From Thermoplasmata archaeon (lineage in GTDB: Archaea > Thermoplasmatota > Thermoplasmata > Lutacidiplasmatales > UBA184): a DNA stretch of 5,897 nucleotides. Where the stretch lies: contig JAJZGO010000096.1 of NCBI GenBank assembly GCA_021798415.1, forward strand, positions 1-5,897, given 5' to 3'. Shown piece after piece: positions 1 through 5,386 of this stretch. Both the position numbers and the translations under genes were made by a program. The notes below the pieces were generated by a model. That model was not told the origin of the DNA. It made no database searches and saw nothing but the letters and a program-made list of their open reading frames with translations. The stretch's first letter is position 1; every line of letters starts with the position of its first letter.

Positions 1-1
1 C

Positions 2-613
2 TGGAGCCGCTTCGGGGTCATCGCCTGGGTGCTGATCGCGATCTACATCGGGATCGGGATCTACATGCTCTACGCGGCTCCGCTCAAGATGGGCGTCGGC
101 TGGGGAGCGTCGATCGCCCTCGCCGTCGTTACCTTCGTGGTCCTCGGGGTCCTCGCCTACTACGGCCCGATGTACGGGGCCGGCCAGCTCGTGCCGAACA
201 CGTTCCTGTGGTCGATGACCAACATGAACGCGAACATCCTCTACTTCGTCCTCTTCGGAGCGCTCACGATCGGGATGCCGGTCGTCATCTGGGGCCTCGT
301 CAAGCCCGAGTTCCGCAAGCACATCTCGGCCGCCTTCTGGATCCCGGTCTGGACCTTCGCGTTCTACCTGCTCTCGTACTTCACGGAGTTCGGGCCCGCG
401 GGCTTCCCGCACGCCGTCGCGCTCGCGTTCCCCTACGGCACCGTCCTTGCGATCGTCCTGGGAGCGGTCTTCTTCGTTTGGGCCGCGCTTTCGGCCTTCG
501 AGACCGACGAGCTGAAGGCGATGGTGGCCATGGGCGGAGTGATCAAGTCCGAAGAGGAAGAGGAAGCGGGTCTCTCGGAGGCGCCGGGGATCGTGCAGGC
601 GCCTCCCGCCTGA
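2..613 (+). CDS. C-terminal part of a polytopic membrane transporter, possibly APC-type amino acid permease (5'-truncated)
   Basis: The frame is open from the left edge (first full codon at base 2, reading W-S-R-F-G) and stops with TGA at 611-613, giving 203 visible residues. The GTG at 29 is only an internal valine: the residues before it continue the same hydrophobic helix, so the true start is outside the window. About five membrane-spanning segments are visible, near residues 5-25, 35-56, 78-100, 109-130 and 137-165. They are followed by a cytoplasmic-looking tail with a short acidic run (K-S-E-E-E-E-E near 182-188). The G-P-M-Y and N-T-F-L-W loop between the second and third segments and the late helices suggest an APC-superfamily permease, but no decisive substrate motif lies in this part. 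That it is an integral membrane transporter is fairly safe; the family is a tentative inference. It converges on the zinc-ribbon gene, 61 nt away. Confidence 0.75.
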   Translation, partial: WSRFGVIAWVLIAIYIGIGIYMLYAAPLKMGVGWGASIALAVVTFVVLGVLAYYGPMYGAGQLVPNTFLWSMTNMNANILYFVLFGALTIGMPVVIWGLVKPEFRKHISAAFWIPVWTFAFYLLSYFTEFGPAGFPHAVALAFPYGTVLAIVLGAVFFVWAALSAFETDELKAMVAMGGVIKSEEEEEAGLSEAPGIVQAPPA

Positions 614-638
614 CGGCGCGGACCGCGGGATCCCCGGA

Positions 639-669
639 GGGGACGCGACCCGGGGCCGGGCGCGTCCTC
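639..669. terminator. GC-rich hairpin in the convergent intergenic gap (possible bidirectional 3'-end element)
   Basis: Bases 641-652 pair with 657-667 around a 4-nt loop (653-656), giving 11 Watson-Crick pairs with one bulged A at 648. A G-T pair (640/668) and a further G-C pair (639/669) can extend the stem. It lies between two convergent stop codons (613 on plus, 675 on minus), so it would fall in the 3' end of both transcripts. No T-rich tract follows on either strand. It is therefore not a classic intrinsic terminator, and archaeal termination usually depends on T tracts rather than hairpins. A role in 3'-end stability or termination is inference. Confidence 0.35.
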
Positions 670-674
670 GCCCG

Positions 675-1517
675 TCACTTCCAGCGGTAGAGCATCTTCC
701 CGCAGACCTCGCAGACCTCGGTCTCGAGGTTCGCCTGATACCGCGGGTGGGTCGTCCGCCCGCAGACCGGGCAGTCGAACCGGGGGACAGGGAACGGGGC
801 CCCGGTCTCGTCGTGGACGAGGTCCATCGGGATCGGCCGCACGCGGGCGGCGACCCCTCCTCGCGCCTCTTCGATGCGGTCGAGGATGTATCCCAGCCCC
901 TCGAACGAATCCATCACGTGGGGAATGCGGTCCCGGGTGGGCAGGACGGGGAGGGTGAGCGTCGCCTCCGTGCCGAATACCGCGAGCGCCGGGATCGTGT
1001 TCTTCGGGTTCGGAGAGACCGTCTCGAAGCTTCGGAGGATCTTTCGGACGGGTTCCTCCCGGAAGACCGGCTCGAGCGCCTCGTCGAACGGGTAGACGGC
1101 CCACCGACGGTCGAGCTGGGCGTCCCCGGTCATGCTGCCCTTGAAGTTCCCCTCGCGACGCCGATAGCGCATGATGATCCGGTCGAAGTCGATGGCGTTC
1201 TTCGAAAAGACCCTCGGGCGCTCGCCGACGAAGAGCCAAGGGGCCGGCTCGAAGGGCATCTGGGGCGGCTCCACCAGGCGAACCGCGGTCGTGAACCCGA
1301 CCTGGGTGTCCGGGTAGAACGGTCGCGGCTCCCGGAACGCGACCTCCCAGGTCCGGCCCGACCAGGAACCGACGAGCGACGCGGGCGGAGGGGCTTTCCG
1401 GGCGGCCCTCGGTGGGGTCGCCGACTCGGTCCGGAACCCGAGGTACCGGCCGACGAATCGCTCGCAGACCGCGGTCCAGAACTCCCGCGGTGGGACTTTC
1501 CCTTCGTTCGGGAGCAT
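675..1517 (-). CDS. Uncharacterised 280-residue protein with C-terminal zinc ribbon
   Basis: ATG at 1517, stop TGA at 677-675. I do not recognise the family with confidence. The C-terminus carries a clear four-cysteine zinc ribbon: C249-P-V-C252-G and C269-E-V-C272-G, separated by 16 residues, close to the end of the chain. The preceding ~245 residues look like a soluble mixed alpha/beta domain, with aromatic- and arginine-rich strands (F-R-E-P-R-P-F-Y near 61-68; L-D-R-R-W-A-V-Y near 135-142) and no convincing membrane segment or signal peptide. The L-D-R-R-W-A-V-Y stretch followed by an L-R-S-F helix faintly recalls DUF3137-type domains; that is a weak resemblance only. A TATA-like box about 31 nt upstream supports this start and its own short-leader transcript. 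It is last of three minus-strand genes, 71 nt after its neighbour. The zinc ribbon could bind nucleic acid or a partner protein; the function is unknown. Confidence 0.8.
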   Translation of the reverse strand: MLPNEGKVPPREFWTAVCERFVGRYLGFRTESATPPRAARKAPPPASLVGSWSGRTWEVAFREPRPFYPDTQVGFTTAVRLVEPPQMPFEPAPWLFVGERPRVFSKNAIDFDRIIMRYRRREGNFKGSMTGDAQLDRRWAVYPFDEALEPVFREEPVRKILRSFETVSPNPKNTIPALAVFGTEATLTLPVLPTRDRIPHVMDSFEGLGYILDRIEEARGGVAARVRPIPMDLVHDETGAPFPVPRFDCPVCGRTTHPRYQANLETEVCEVCGKMLYRWK

Positions 1518-1544
1518 GCAGGCGAGCGCCGGAGAGTCGCAGGG

Positions 1545-1552
1545 CTACTAAG
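1545..1552 (-). promoter_or_regulatory. Candidate TATA-like box for the zinc-ribbon gene
   Basis: On the minus strand this reads CTTAGTAG, the only AT-rich patch in a gap otherwise made of G/C runs. Its centre is about 31 nt upstream of the ATG at 1517, so transcription starting 24-27 nt downstream would leave a leader of only a few bases. The match to an archaeal TATA box is modest, and the spacing is slightly longer than for the other genes here. Confidence 0.4.
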
Positions 1553-1588
1553 CGCCGAGCCCCGCCCCCCGAGCCTCCGCGGCCCCCC

Positions 1589-2185
1589 CTACTTCGGACG
1601 GGCGATGCGCAGCCGGCGGATCCGGTGACGCGTGAGCCCACTTCGTACGTCGGCCGTCCGCATCCTCACCGATAGGCCGTGGGCCCGCACCGCGTCGAGC
1701 ACCGGGCCGAGGGAGGAGCTCGCGAGGCTTCCGTAGGCCGGCCCGGGTCCCGAGAAGAAGAGATGCCGCTTCTCTTCGGGGCTGGTCGCGGGGTCGGCGG
1801 TCAGGTCCTCCACTTCGAGGTAGAACGCGGGGTCGGTCCACTCGACCGCCACCGGGCGCCCCCACCGGCGGGTGATGGTCACTCCCCGAGAGTTCGCCTC
1901 GAGCCTCCTCGCGGGGTTGAGGAGGCCCGAGTTGAGGCTCAGGACGACGAGGCCGATCCCGAGGGCGATCAGAAGGAGCGCGACGACGGAAGCGGACCCG
2001 GGAAAGGACCCACCCAAGGTCGCGATCTCGACGCTTCCGATGCCCACGAACACCACCCCGAAGCCGGCGCCGAGGCCGGCCGTGACGAGCCTCTTGCGGA
2101 CGAACTGCCGGGCCTCGGCGCTCAGGTCGAGGGTCAGCTCCGAGGGGGCGGGAGACGTCGGGGGTTTCGGGGGGTTCGAGGACAC
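1589..2185 (-). CDS. Uncharacterised 198-residue membrane protein with two transmembrane helices
   Basis: GTG at 2185, stop TAG at 1591-1589. The frame is open far upstream, but this GTG (M-S-S-N-P-P-K) is preferred because a TATA-like CTTATCG is centred about 25 nt before it, the spacing of a leaderless archaeal promoter; the upstream codons overlap the 3' part of the DMT transporter. The predicted order is: a proline/serine-rich N-terminus of about 16 residues; a short amphipathic stretch ending in R-K-R-L; two hydrophobic helices near residues 34-57 and 64-88; then a soluble region of about 110 residues with beta-strand character (R-G-V-T-I-T-R-R-W and V-E-W-T-D-P-A-F-Y) and a very basic end (R-H-R-I-R-R-L-R). 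A helical hairpin followed by a small beta-rich domain resembles bacterial/archaeal PH-like membrane proteins in layout only. The function is unknown. It overlaps the transporter frame by 52 nt. Confidence 0.75.
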   Translation of the reverse strand: MSSNPPKPPTSPAPSELTLDLSAEARQFVRKRLVTAGLGAGFGVVFVGIGSVEIATLGGSFPGSASVVALLLIALGIGLVVLSLNSGLLNPARRLEANSRGVTITRRWGRPVAVEWTDPAFYLEVEDLTADPATSPEEKRHLFFSGPGPAYGSLASSSLGPVLDAVRAHGLSVRMRTADVRSGLTRHRIRRLRIARPK

Positions 2186-3225
2186 GGGAGTGGCCAACCG
2201 CTCCCTCGATAAGACCGCGCGCCCCAGGAGGAGATGGAGGAGGAGGTGCCGAACGGAGGCGTATCGACCTTCGCGGGCCCCGGCGGAGCCGGCGGGGGTC
2301 GCTCCTCCCGGCGCGGGCGGCCGGGGGGCCCTGACCTCTCCCGGGCGGCCGAGCGCCCGAGACCGTAGATGCTGACGAGGACGAGGCCCACGCCGACCAC
2401 CTGGAGCGCCACGAGGTGCTCCCCGAAGAACACGACCGAGCCCGCCAGCGCCACCACGGGCACGAGGAACGCGTACGCCGAGAGCGTCGCCGCGCGGGTA
2501 CGACCCAGAAGGTCGAACCAGATCGAGTAGGCGAGCGCGGTGCCGAGGATCCCGAGCCAGACGAGGCTGATGTCGAGAGAGGGCGCGAACGTCGGGAGCG
2601 GGGTCGGAGCCAGGAGGGCCACGAGCGCGAGGAGGGCCACGGAGCCTCCGATCAGCTGGAACGCGTTCGCCTCCAGCATCTGCGATCGGTCGAAGCGCCG
2701 CTGGAAGACGACCGTTCCGACCGCCCAGGCGACCGCGGAACCGAGGAGCTCGAGAACGGGGGTCGCGGAGAGACCGTTCGCGGCCACCGACCCGACCTGG
2801 GCGACGAGCGCGACCCCGAAGAAGCCGGCGCCGAGCGCGAGCCACTGGCGGACGCCGAGGCGGTGGCCCAGGACCGCCGGCGAGAGGAGGGCGACCCACA
2901 GGGGGAAGGTGTAGGTCAGAACGGCCGCCACCCCCGGAAGGACGGTCTGGATCGCGACGAACAGCAGCGCGTAGAACGCGGCGGTGTTCGGGATGCCCAA
3001 GAGGATCGCGTCCCGGCGCCCCGCCCGGTCGAGACGTCCCCATCCGCGGACCGCGGTGAGGAGAACGGCCGCCGCTCCGGCCCCGATCGCCGCCCGCAAA
3101 AGCGCGAGCCACAGCGCGGTCGCGTCCGAGAGGCCGACGCGGACGAAGAGGAAGTTGAACCCCCAGACTACGCACACGAACAGGAAGAGGAGCCGGGAGC
3201 CCCACGACCACCCGTCCTCGGCCAC
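2134..3225 (-). CDS. DMT superfamily (EamA-type) transporter with an unusual C-terminal tail
   Basis: GTG at 3225 (M-A-E-D-G-W-S-W-G), stop at 2136-2134, 363 residues. This is a drug/metabolite-type exporter in the cytoplasmic membrane; the substrate cannot be read from sequence. Two tandem EamA repeats, about residues 12-143 and 155-290, together hold about ten helices. Family hallmarks are V-W-G-F-N-F-L-F-V-R after helix 1, the L-R-A-A-I-G segment, Y-T-F-P-L-W in repeat 1, and L-V-P-V-V-A-L with F-F-G-E-H in repeat 2. This start was chosen because a TATA-like CTAT lies about 27 nt upstream. An ATG at 3327 is also in frame, but it would add 34 residues without family character and sits on the pyrB TATA box. 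The family normally ends near residue 292; here about 70 residues of Pro/Arg/Ser-rich sequence follow, covering the next gene's promoter and 52 nt of that gene. The tail may be mere read-on in stop-poor DNA, or reflect a lost stop or a frameshift. Confidence 0.88.
   Translation of the reverse strand: MAEDGWSWGSRLLFLFVCVVWGFNFLFVRVGLSDATALWLALLRAAIGAGAAAVLLTAVRGWGRLDRAGRRDAILLGIPNTAAFYALLFVAIQTVLPGVAAVLTYTFPLWVALLSPAVLGHRLGVRQWLALGAGFFGVALVAQVGSVAANGLSATPVLELLGSAVAWAVGTVVFQRRFDRSQMLEANAFQLIGGSVALLALVALLAPTPLPTFAPSLDISLVWLGILGTALAYSIWFDLLGRTRAATLSAYAFLVPVVALAGSVVFFGEHLVALQVVGVGLVLVSIYGLGRSAARERSGPPGRPRREERPPPAPPGPAKVDTPPFGTSSSISSWGARSYRGSGWPLPCPRTPRNPRRLPPPRS
2207..2213 (-). promoter_or_regulatory. 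Candidate TATA-like box for the two-helix membrane protein gene
   Basis: On the minus strand this reads CTTATCG, centred about 25 nt upstream of the GTG at 2185. That is the spacing expected when transcription starts at or next to the start codon. It lies inside the unusual C-terminal extension of the DMT transporter frame, so the downstream gene appears to have its own promoter within the upstream reading frame. Confidence 0.5.
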
Positions 3226-3247
3226 GTCAGCTCCCGAAACCGGCGAG

Positions 3248-3257
3248 AGGATAGGGG
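3248..3257 (-). promoter_or_regulatory. Candidate TATA-like box for the DMT transporter gene
   Basis: On the minus strand the patch reads CCCCTATCCT, with the CTAT core centred about 27 nt upstream of the GTG at 3225, consistent with leaderless transcription. A purine patch GGGAG also lies a few bases before the GTG and could act as a weak ribosome binding site. The TATA match is poor in A+T, so confidence is moderate. Confidence 0.4.
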
Positions 3258-3322
3258 TTGCGGAGACGTCGCCGGGCGACCGGGGCGCTCGCCCTCCGGG
3301 GACCCGGCGGACCGGAGATAAG

Positions 3323-3331
3323 CGCATAAAC
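3323..3331 (+). promoter_or_regulatory. Candidate TATA box for the pyrB-pyrI operon
   Basis: The sequence GCATAAACC is one of the most A+T-rich patches in the divergent intergenic region. Its centre is about 27-28 nt upstream of the pyrB ATG at 3355, the archaeal TATA-to-start spacing with an essentially leaderless mRNA. A second AT-rich patch, GATAAG, at about 3316-3321 lies too far upstream for the same start and might belong to the TFB recognition region. No Shine-Dalgarno sequence precedes the ATG, in agreement with a leaderless message. Confidence 0.55.
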
Positions 3332-3343
3332 CGGGCCTTCTTC

Positions 3344-3353
3344 CGACCGGTCG
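3344..3353. promoter_or_regulatory. Perfect 10-bp palindrome at the pyrB start (possible operator)
   Basis: CGACCGGTCG is its own reverse complement and occupies -11 to -2 relative to the pyrB ATG. If transcription starts at or near the ATG, a dimeric regulator bound here would cover the initiation site. Palindromes of this length arise by chance several times in a window this size, so the position is the only reason to list it. No regulator gene lies nearby. Confidence 0.25.
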
Positions 3354-3354
3354 A

Positions 3355-4296
3355 ATGACGTTGCGCGGTCGGGACCTCATCTCGGTCCGGGACCTCTCCC
3401 GGGAGGAGATCGAGGAGGTCCTCGCCTCCGCCCGCAAGATGATCCCCTACGCGGAGGGGACGAAGGTGATGCACCCGCTCGCGAACAAGATCGTCGCGAT
3501 GGCGTTCTTCGAACCCTCGACGCGCACCCGGCTCTCGTTCGAATCGGCCGTGCAGCGGCTCGGCGGCACGTGCGTGACGATCGCCGACGCGAGCGTCACG
3601 TCGATGCGCAAGGGCGAGAGCCTCCACGACACGATCCGGATGCTCAGCTCCTACGCGGACGCGATCGTGATCCGCCATCCGAGCGAGGGCTCGGCCCGGC
3701 TCGCGGCCCGGGCGTCCGACCGGCCGGTCGTGAACGCGGGCGACGGCGCGGGGCAGCACCCGACCCAGACGCTGCTCGACCTCGCGACGATGCAGGAGGC
3801 GTTCGGGACGTTGAGCGGCCTCAAGGTCGTCCTGCTCGGCGACCTCAAGTTCGGGCGGACGGTCCACTCCCTCGCCCAGGCGCTCGCGCTCTTCGGATGC
3901 GAGGTCGTCCTCTCCTCGCCCCCCTCGCTCGCGCTCCCCGACCAGGCGCGCCGGCGGTTGCGCCAGTCGGGGGCCCGGGTGACGGACGAGGAGGACGTCC
4001 GCCGGGCGATGAAGGACGCCGACGTCCTCTACGTGACCCGCATCCAGAAGGAGCGGTTCGGCGACCTCGCGGAGTACGAGAAGGTCGCCGGGTCGTACCG
4101 GATCGACGCGGCGCTCCTCCAGGACGCGAAGCCCCGGCTCATCGTGATGCACCCGCTCCCGCGGGCGGGCGAGATCGCGCCGGACGTCGACGGGACGACG
4201 CACGCGGCGTACTTCCGGCAGTCGTTCCTCGCGGTGCCGGTGCGGATGGCGCTCCTCGACGCGATCCTCGGCGGTCCGAGGCGGGGGGCGGGCTAG
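3355..4296 (+). CDS. pyrB: Aspartate carbamoyltransferase, catalytic subunit
   Basis: ATG at 3355, stop TAG at 4294-4296, 313 residues, the usual size for the catalytic chain. It joins carbamoyl phosphate to L-aspartate, making N-carbamoyl-L-aspartate, the committed step of pyrimidine synthesis in the cytoplasm. The active-site signatures are intact: the carbamoyl-phosphate loop F-F-E-P-S-T-R-T-R (S55-T-R-T58), K86-G-E from the mobile loop shared between subunits, R107-H-P, H135-P-T-Q138-T-L-L-D, G-D-L-K-F-G-R168-T-V-H-S-L, R229-I-Q231, and H-P-L-P-R (266-270). Each corresponds to a known catalytic or binding residue of the E. coli enzyme, recalled from memory. It should form catalytic trimers that assemble with the regulatory chain encoded directly after it. 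The candidate TATA box near 3327 and the absence of a ribosome site suggest a leaderless operon mRNA. Nothing appears broken. Confidence 0.97.
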   Translation: MTLRGRDLISVRDLSREEIEEVLASARKMIPYAEGTKVMHPLANKIVAMAFFEPSTRTRLSFESAVQRLGGTCVTIADASVTSMRKGESLHDTIRMLSSYADAIVIRHPSEGSARLAARASDRPVVNAGDGAGQHPTQTLLDLATMQEAFGTLSGLKVVLLGDLKFGRTVHSLAQALALFGCEVVLSSPPSLALPDQARRRLRQSGARVTDEEDVRRAMKDADVLYVTRIQKERFGDLAEYEKVAGSYRIDAALLQDAKPRLIVMHPLPRAGEIAPDVDGTTHAAYFRQSFLAVPVRMALLDAILGGPRRGAG

Positions 4297-4755
4297 GTGC
4301 GCGAGCTCAAGATCACCCCGATCAAGAACGGCACCGTCATCGACCACATCTCGAACGGCCTCGCGCTCGAGGTGCTGCGGATCCTCGGCGTCCAGACGAT
4401 CGACAAGGACTCGACCGTGAGCGTCGCGCTCCACGTCCGCAGCGGCAAGCTCGGCTGGAAGGACATCGTGAAGGTCGAGAACATGGAGCTCTCGCCCAGA
4501 AAGTCGAACGCGATCGCGCTGATCGCGCCGACCGCGACGATCTCGATCATCCGCGACTTCAAGGTCCGCGAGAAGCGGCCGGTCGACCTCCCCGAGCGGA
4601 TCGTCGGCGTGCTGCGCTGCCCGAACCCGAACTGCATCACGAACCAGCCCGAACCGGTCGAGAGCGAGTTCGAGGTGACCCAGCGCCGACCGACCGTGCT
4701 GACGTGCGCGTACTGCGACCGCGAGGTCGAGGACTTCCTCCACCACCTCGCGTAG
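4297..4755 (+). CDS. pyrI: Aspartate carbamoyltransferase, regulatory subunit
   Basis: The GTG start at 4297 directly abuts the pyrB stop (TAG-GTG), and the stop is TAG at 4753-4755: 152 residues, the standard length. This is the non-catalytic chain that binds allosteric nucleotides and holds catalytic trimers together. The N-terminal nucleotide domain shows N-G-T-V-I-D16-H17 and G-W-K55-D-I-V-K59-V-E-N, with K93 later, matching the E. coli Asp19, His20, Lys56, Lys60 and Lys94 positions by my alignment from memory. The residue aligned with Asn84 is serine (S83), a small departure. The C-terminal zinc domain has C108-x4-C113 and C137-x2-C140 with the same spacing as the bacterial enzyme and would contact PyrB. 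No clear ribosome binding site precedes the GTG, so translation is probably coupled to pyrB. Separate pyrB and pyrI genes in tandem are typical of archaea and enterobacteria. Confidence 0.96.
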   Translation: MRELKITPIKNGTVIDHISNGLALEVLRILGVQTIDKDSTVSVALHVRSGKLGWKDIVKVENMELSPRKSNAIALIAPTATISIIRDFKVREKRPVDLPERIVGVLRCPNPNCITNQPEPVESEFEVTQRRPTVLTCAYCDREVEDFLHHLA

Positions 4756-4758
4756 CCC

Positions 4759-4763
4759 GGAGG
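4759..4763 (+). promoter_or_regulatory. Shine-Dalgarno-like site for the UPF0016-like gene
   Basis: GGAGG lies in the 12-nt gap after pyrI, ending 4 nt before the GTG at 4768. The spacing is short but usable, and it supports that GTG as the start. It contrasts with the first genes of the transcription units here, where a TATA-like box sits at leaderless spacing instead. Confidence 0.5.
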
Positions 4764-4767
4764 GCGG

Positions 4768-5376
4768 GTGTCGGGGGTCGAGTTCGCGGCCGGCGTAGGA
4801 ACCGTCTTCCTCGTCATCGGCGTCCTCGAGCTCTTCGACCGGACGAGCTTCGCGCTGATCGCGCTCTCGAGCCGGGCGCACGCCCTCGCCTCGTGGGCCG
4901 GCGCGTCGACCGCGTTCGCGGCGGTGACCGCGATCGCGGTCTCGATCGGAGCCGTCCTGACCTCGGCGCTCGGCCCCGCCCGCCTCGGGTGGCTGCGCGT
5001 CGCCGGCGGGCTCTTCCTGATCGGCTACGCGGCGTGGCTCTACGTCCACCCCGAGACGGAGGAGTCGCCCCACCTGCGCGACGACCGGCGCTCGTCGTTC
5101 GTCGCGGCGCTCGCCACGATCTTCGTGCTCGAGCTCGGCGACACGACGATGATCTTCGAGGTCGTCTTCGTCGCGACGTGGGGCTGGCTCGTCGTGCTCG
5201 TCGGAGGCGCGAGCGCGCTCGTCGTCGTCGCGGCGTGGAACGTCGTCCTCGGCCGGCAGCTCGGCGCCCGCGTCCGACCCCACATCCTCGCGCGGGTCGT
5301 GATCGTCGTCCTGGTCGTGGTCGGCGCGGTCACGGTCGCCTACGGCCTCGCTCCGGGCGCGTTCCCGGCCCTGTAG
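4768..5376 (+). CDS. UPF0016/GDT1 (TMEM165)-like six-helix membrane protein, probable cation transporter with divergent motifs
   Basis: GTG at 4768, stop TAG at 5374-5376, 202 residues. Six hydrophobic helices are visible near residues 5-22, 40-62, 72-93, 110-132, 137-160 and 172-195, in two three-helix halves joined by a charged loop (about 95-109). Each half has the acidic signature expected of UPF0016: E21-L-F-D-R-T in helix 1 and E122-L-G-D-T-T in helix 4. Characterised members (yeast Gdt1, human TMEM165, bacterial MneA) exchange Ca2+ or Mn2+ for protons, using the two E-x-G-D-(K/R)-(T/S) motifs. Here the first motif has Phe for Gly, the second has Thr for Lys/Arg, and the Gln that often follows is Ser or Met, so the ion specificity may differ. 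It sits 12 nt after pyrI with a GGAGG site and is almost certainly in the pyr operon. A different LysE-superfamily exporter is the main alternative. Confidence 0.75.
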   Translation: MSGVEFAAGVGTVFLVIGVLELFDRTSFALIALSSRAHALASWAGASTAFAAVTAIAVSIGAVLTSALGPARLGWLRVAGGLFLIGYAAWLYVHPETEESPHLRDDRRSSFVAALATIFVLELGDTTMIFEVVFVATWGWLVVLVGGASALVVVAAWNVVLGRQLGARVRPHILARVVIVVLVVVGAVTVAYGLAPGAFPAL

Positions 5377-5386
5377 GCCGGTCGCC

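Noticed and set aside
433..1641. A 402-codon minus-strand open frame over the zinc-ribbon gene
   Set aside because: Its composition is Arg/Gly/Pro/Ala-rich and it overlaps two genes in the wrong frame. The 280-residue frame has the zinc ribbon and normal composition.
1751..1776. Inverted repeat of GAGAAG and CTTCTC as a possible terminator or regulatory stem
   Set aside because: The arms match perfectly over only about six bases, and it lies inside the coding region of the two-helix membrane protein, where Glu/Lys/Arg codons explain it.
2416..3321. A 301-codon plus-strand open frame opposite the DMT transporter
   Set aside because: It is highly charged, low-complexity antisense of hydrophobic helices; the minus strand carries a clear EamA protein.
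3226..3327. Upstream ATG at 3327 as the DMT transporter start
   Set aside because: It would add 34 Arg/Pro/Gly-rich residues with no family counterpart and would place coding sequence over both the DMT and pyrB promoter boxes. The GTG at 3225 has a box at the expected spacing and starts just before helix 1.
3226..5283. A minus-strand open frame of over 680 codons opposite pyrB, pyrI and the UPF0016-like gene, continuous with the DMT frame
   Set aside because: Its product is almost entirely Arg, Asp, Glu, Gly and Pro, as expected for the antisense of G/C-ending codons. The plus-strand genes are unmistakable homologues. Lack of stops is a base-composition effect.
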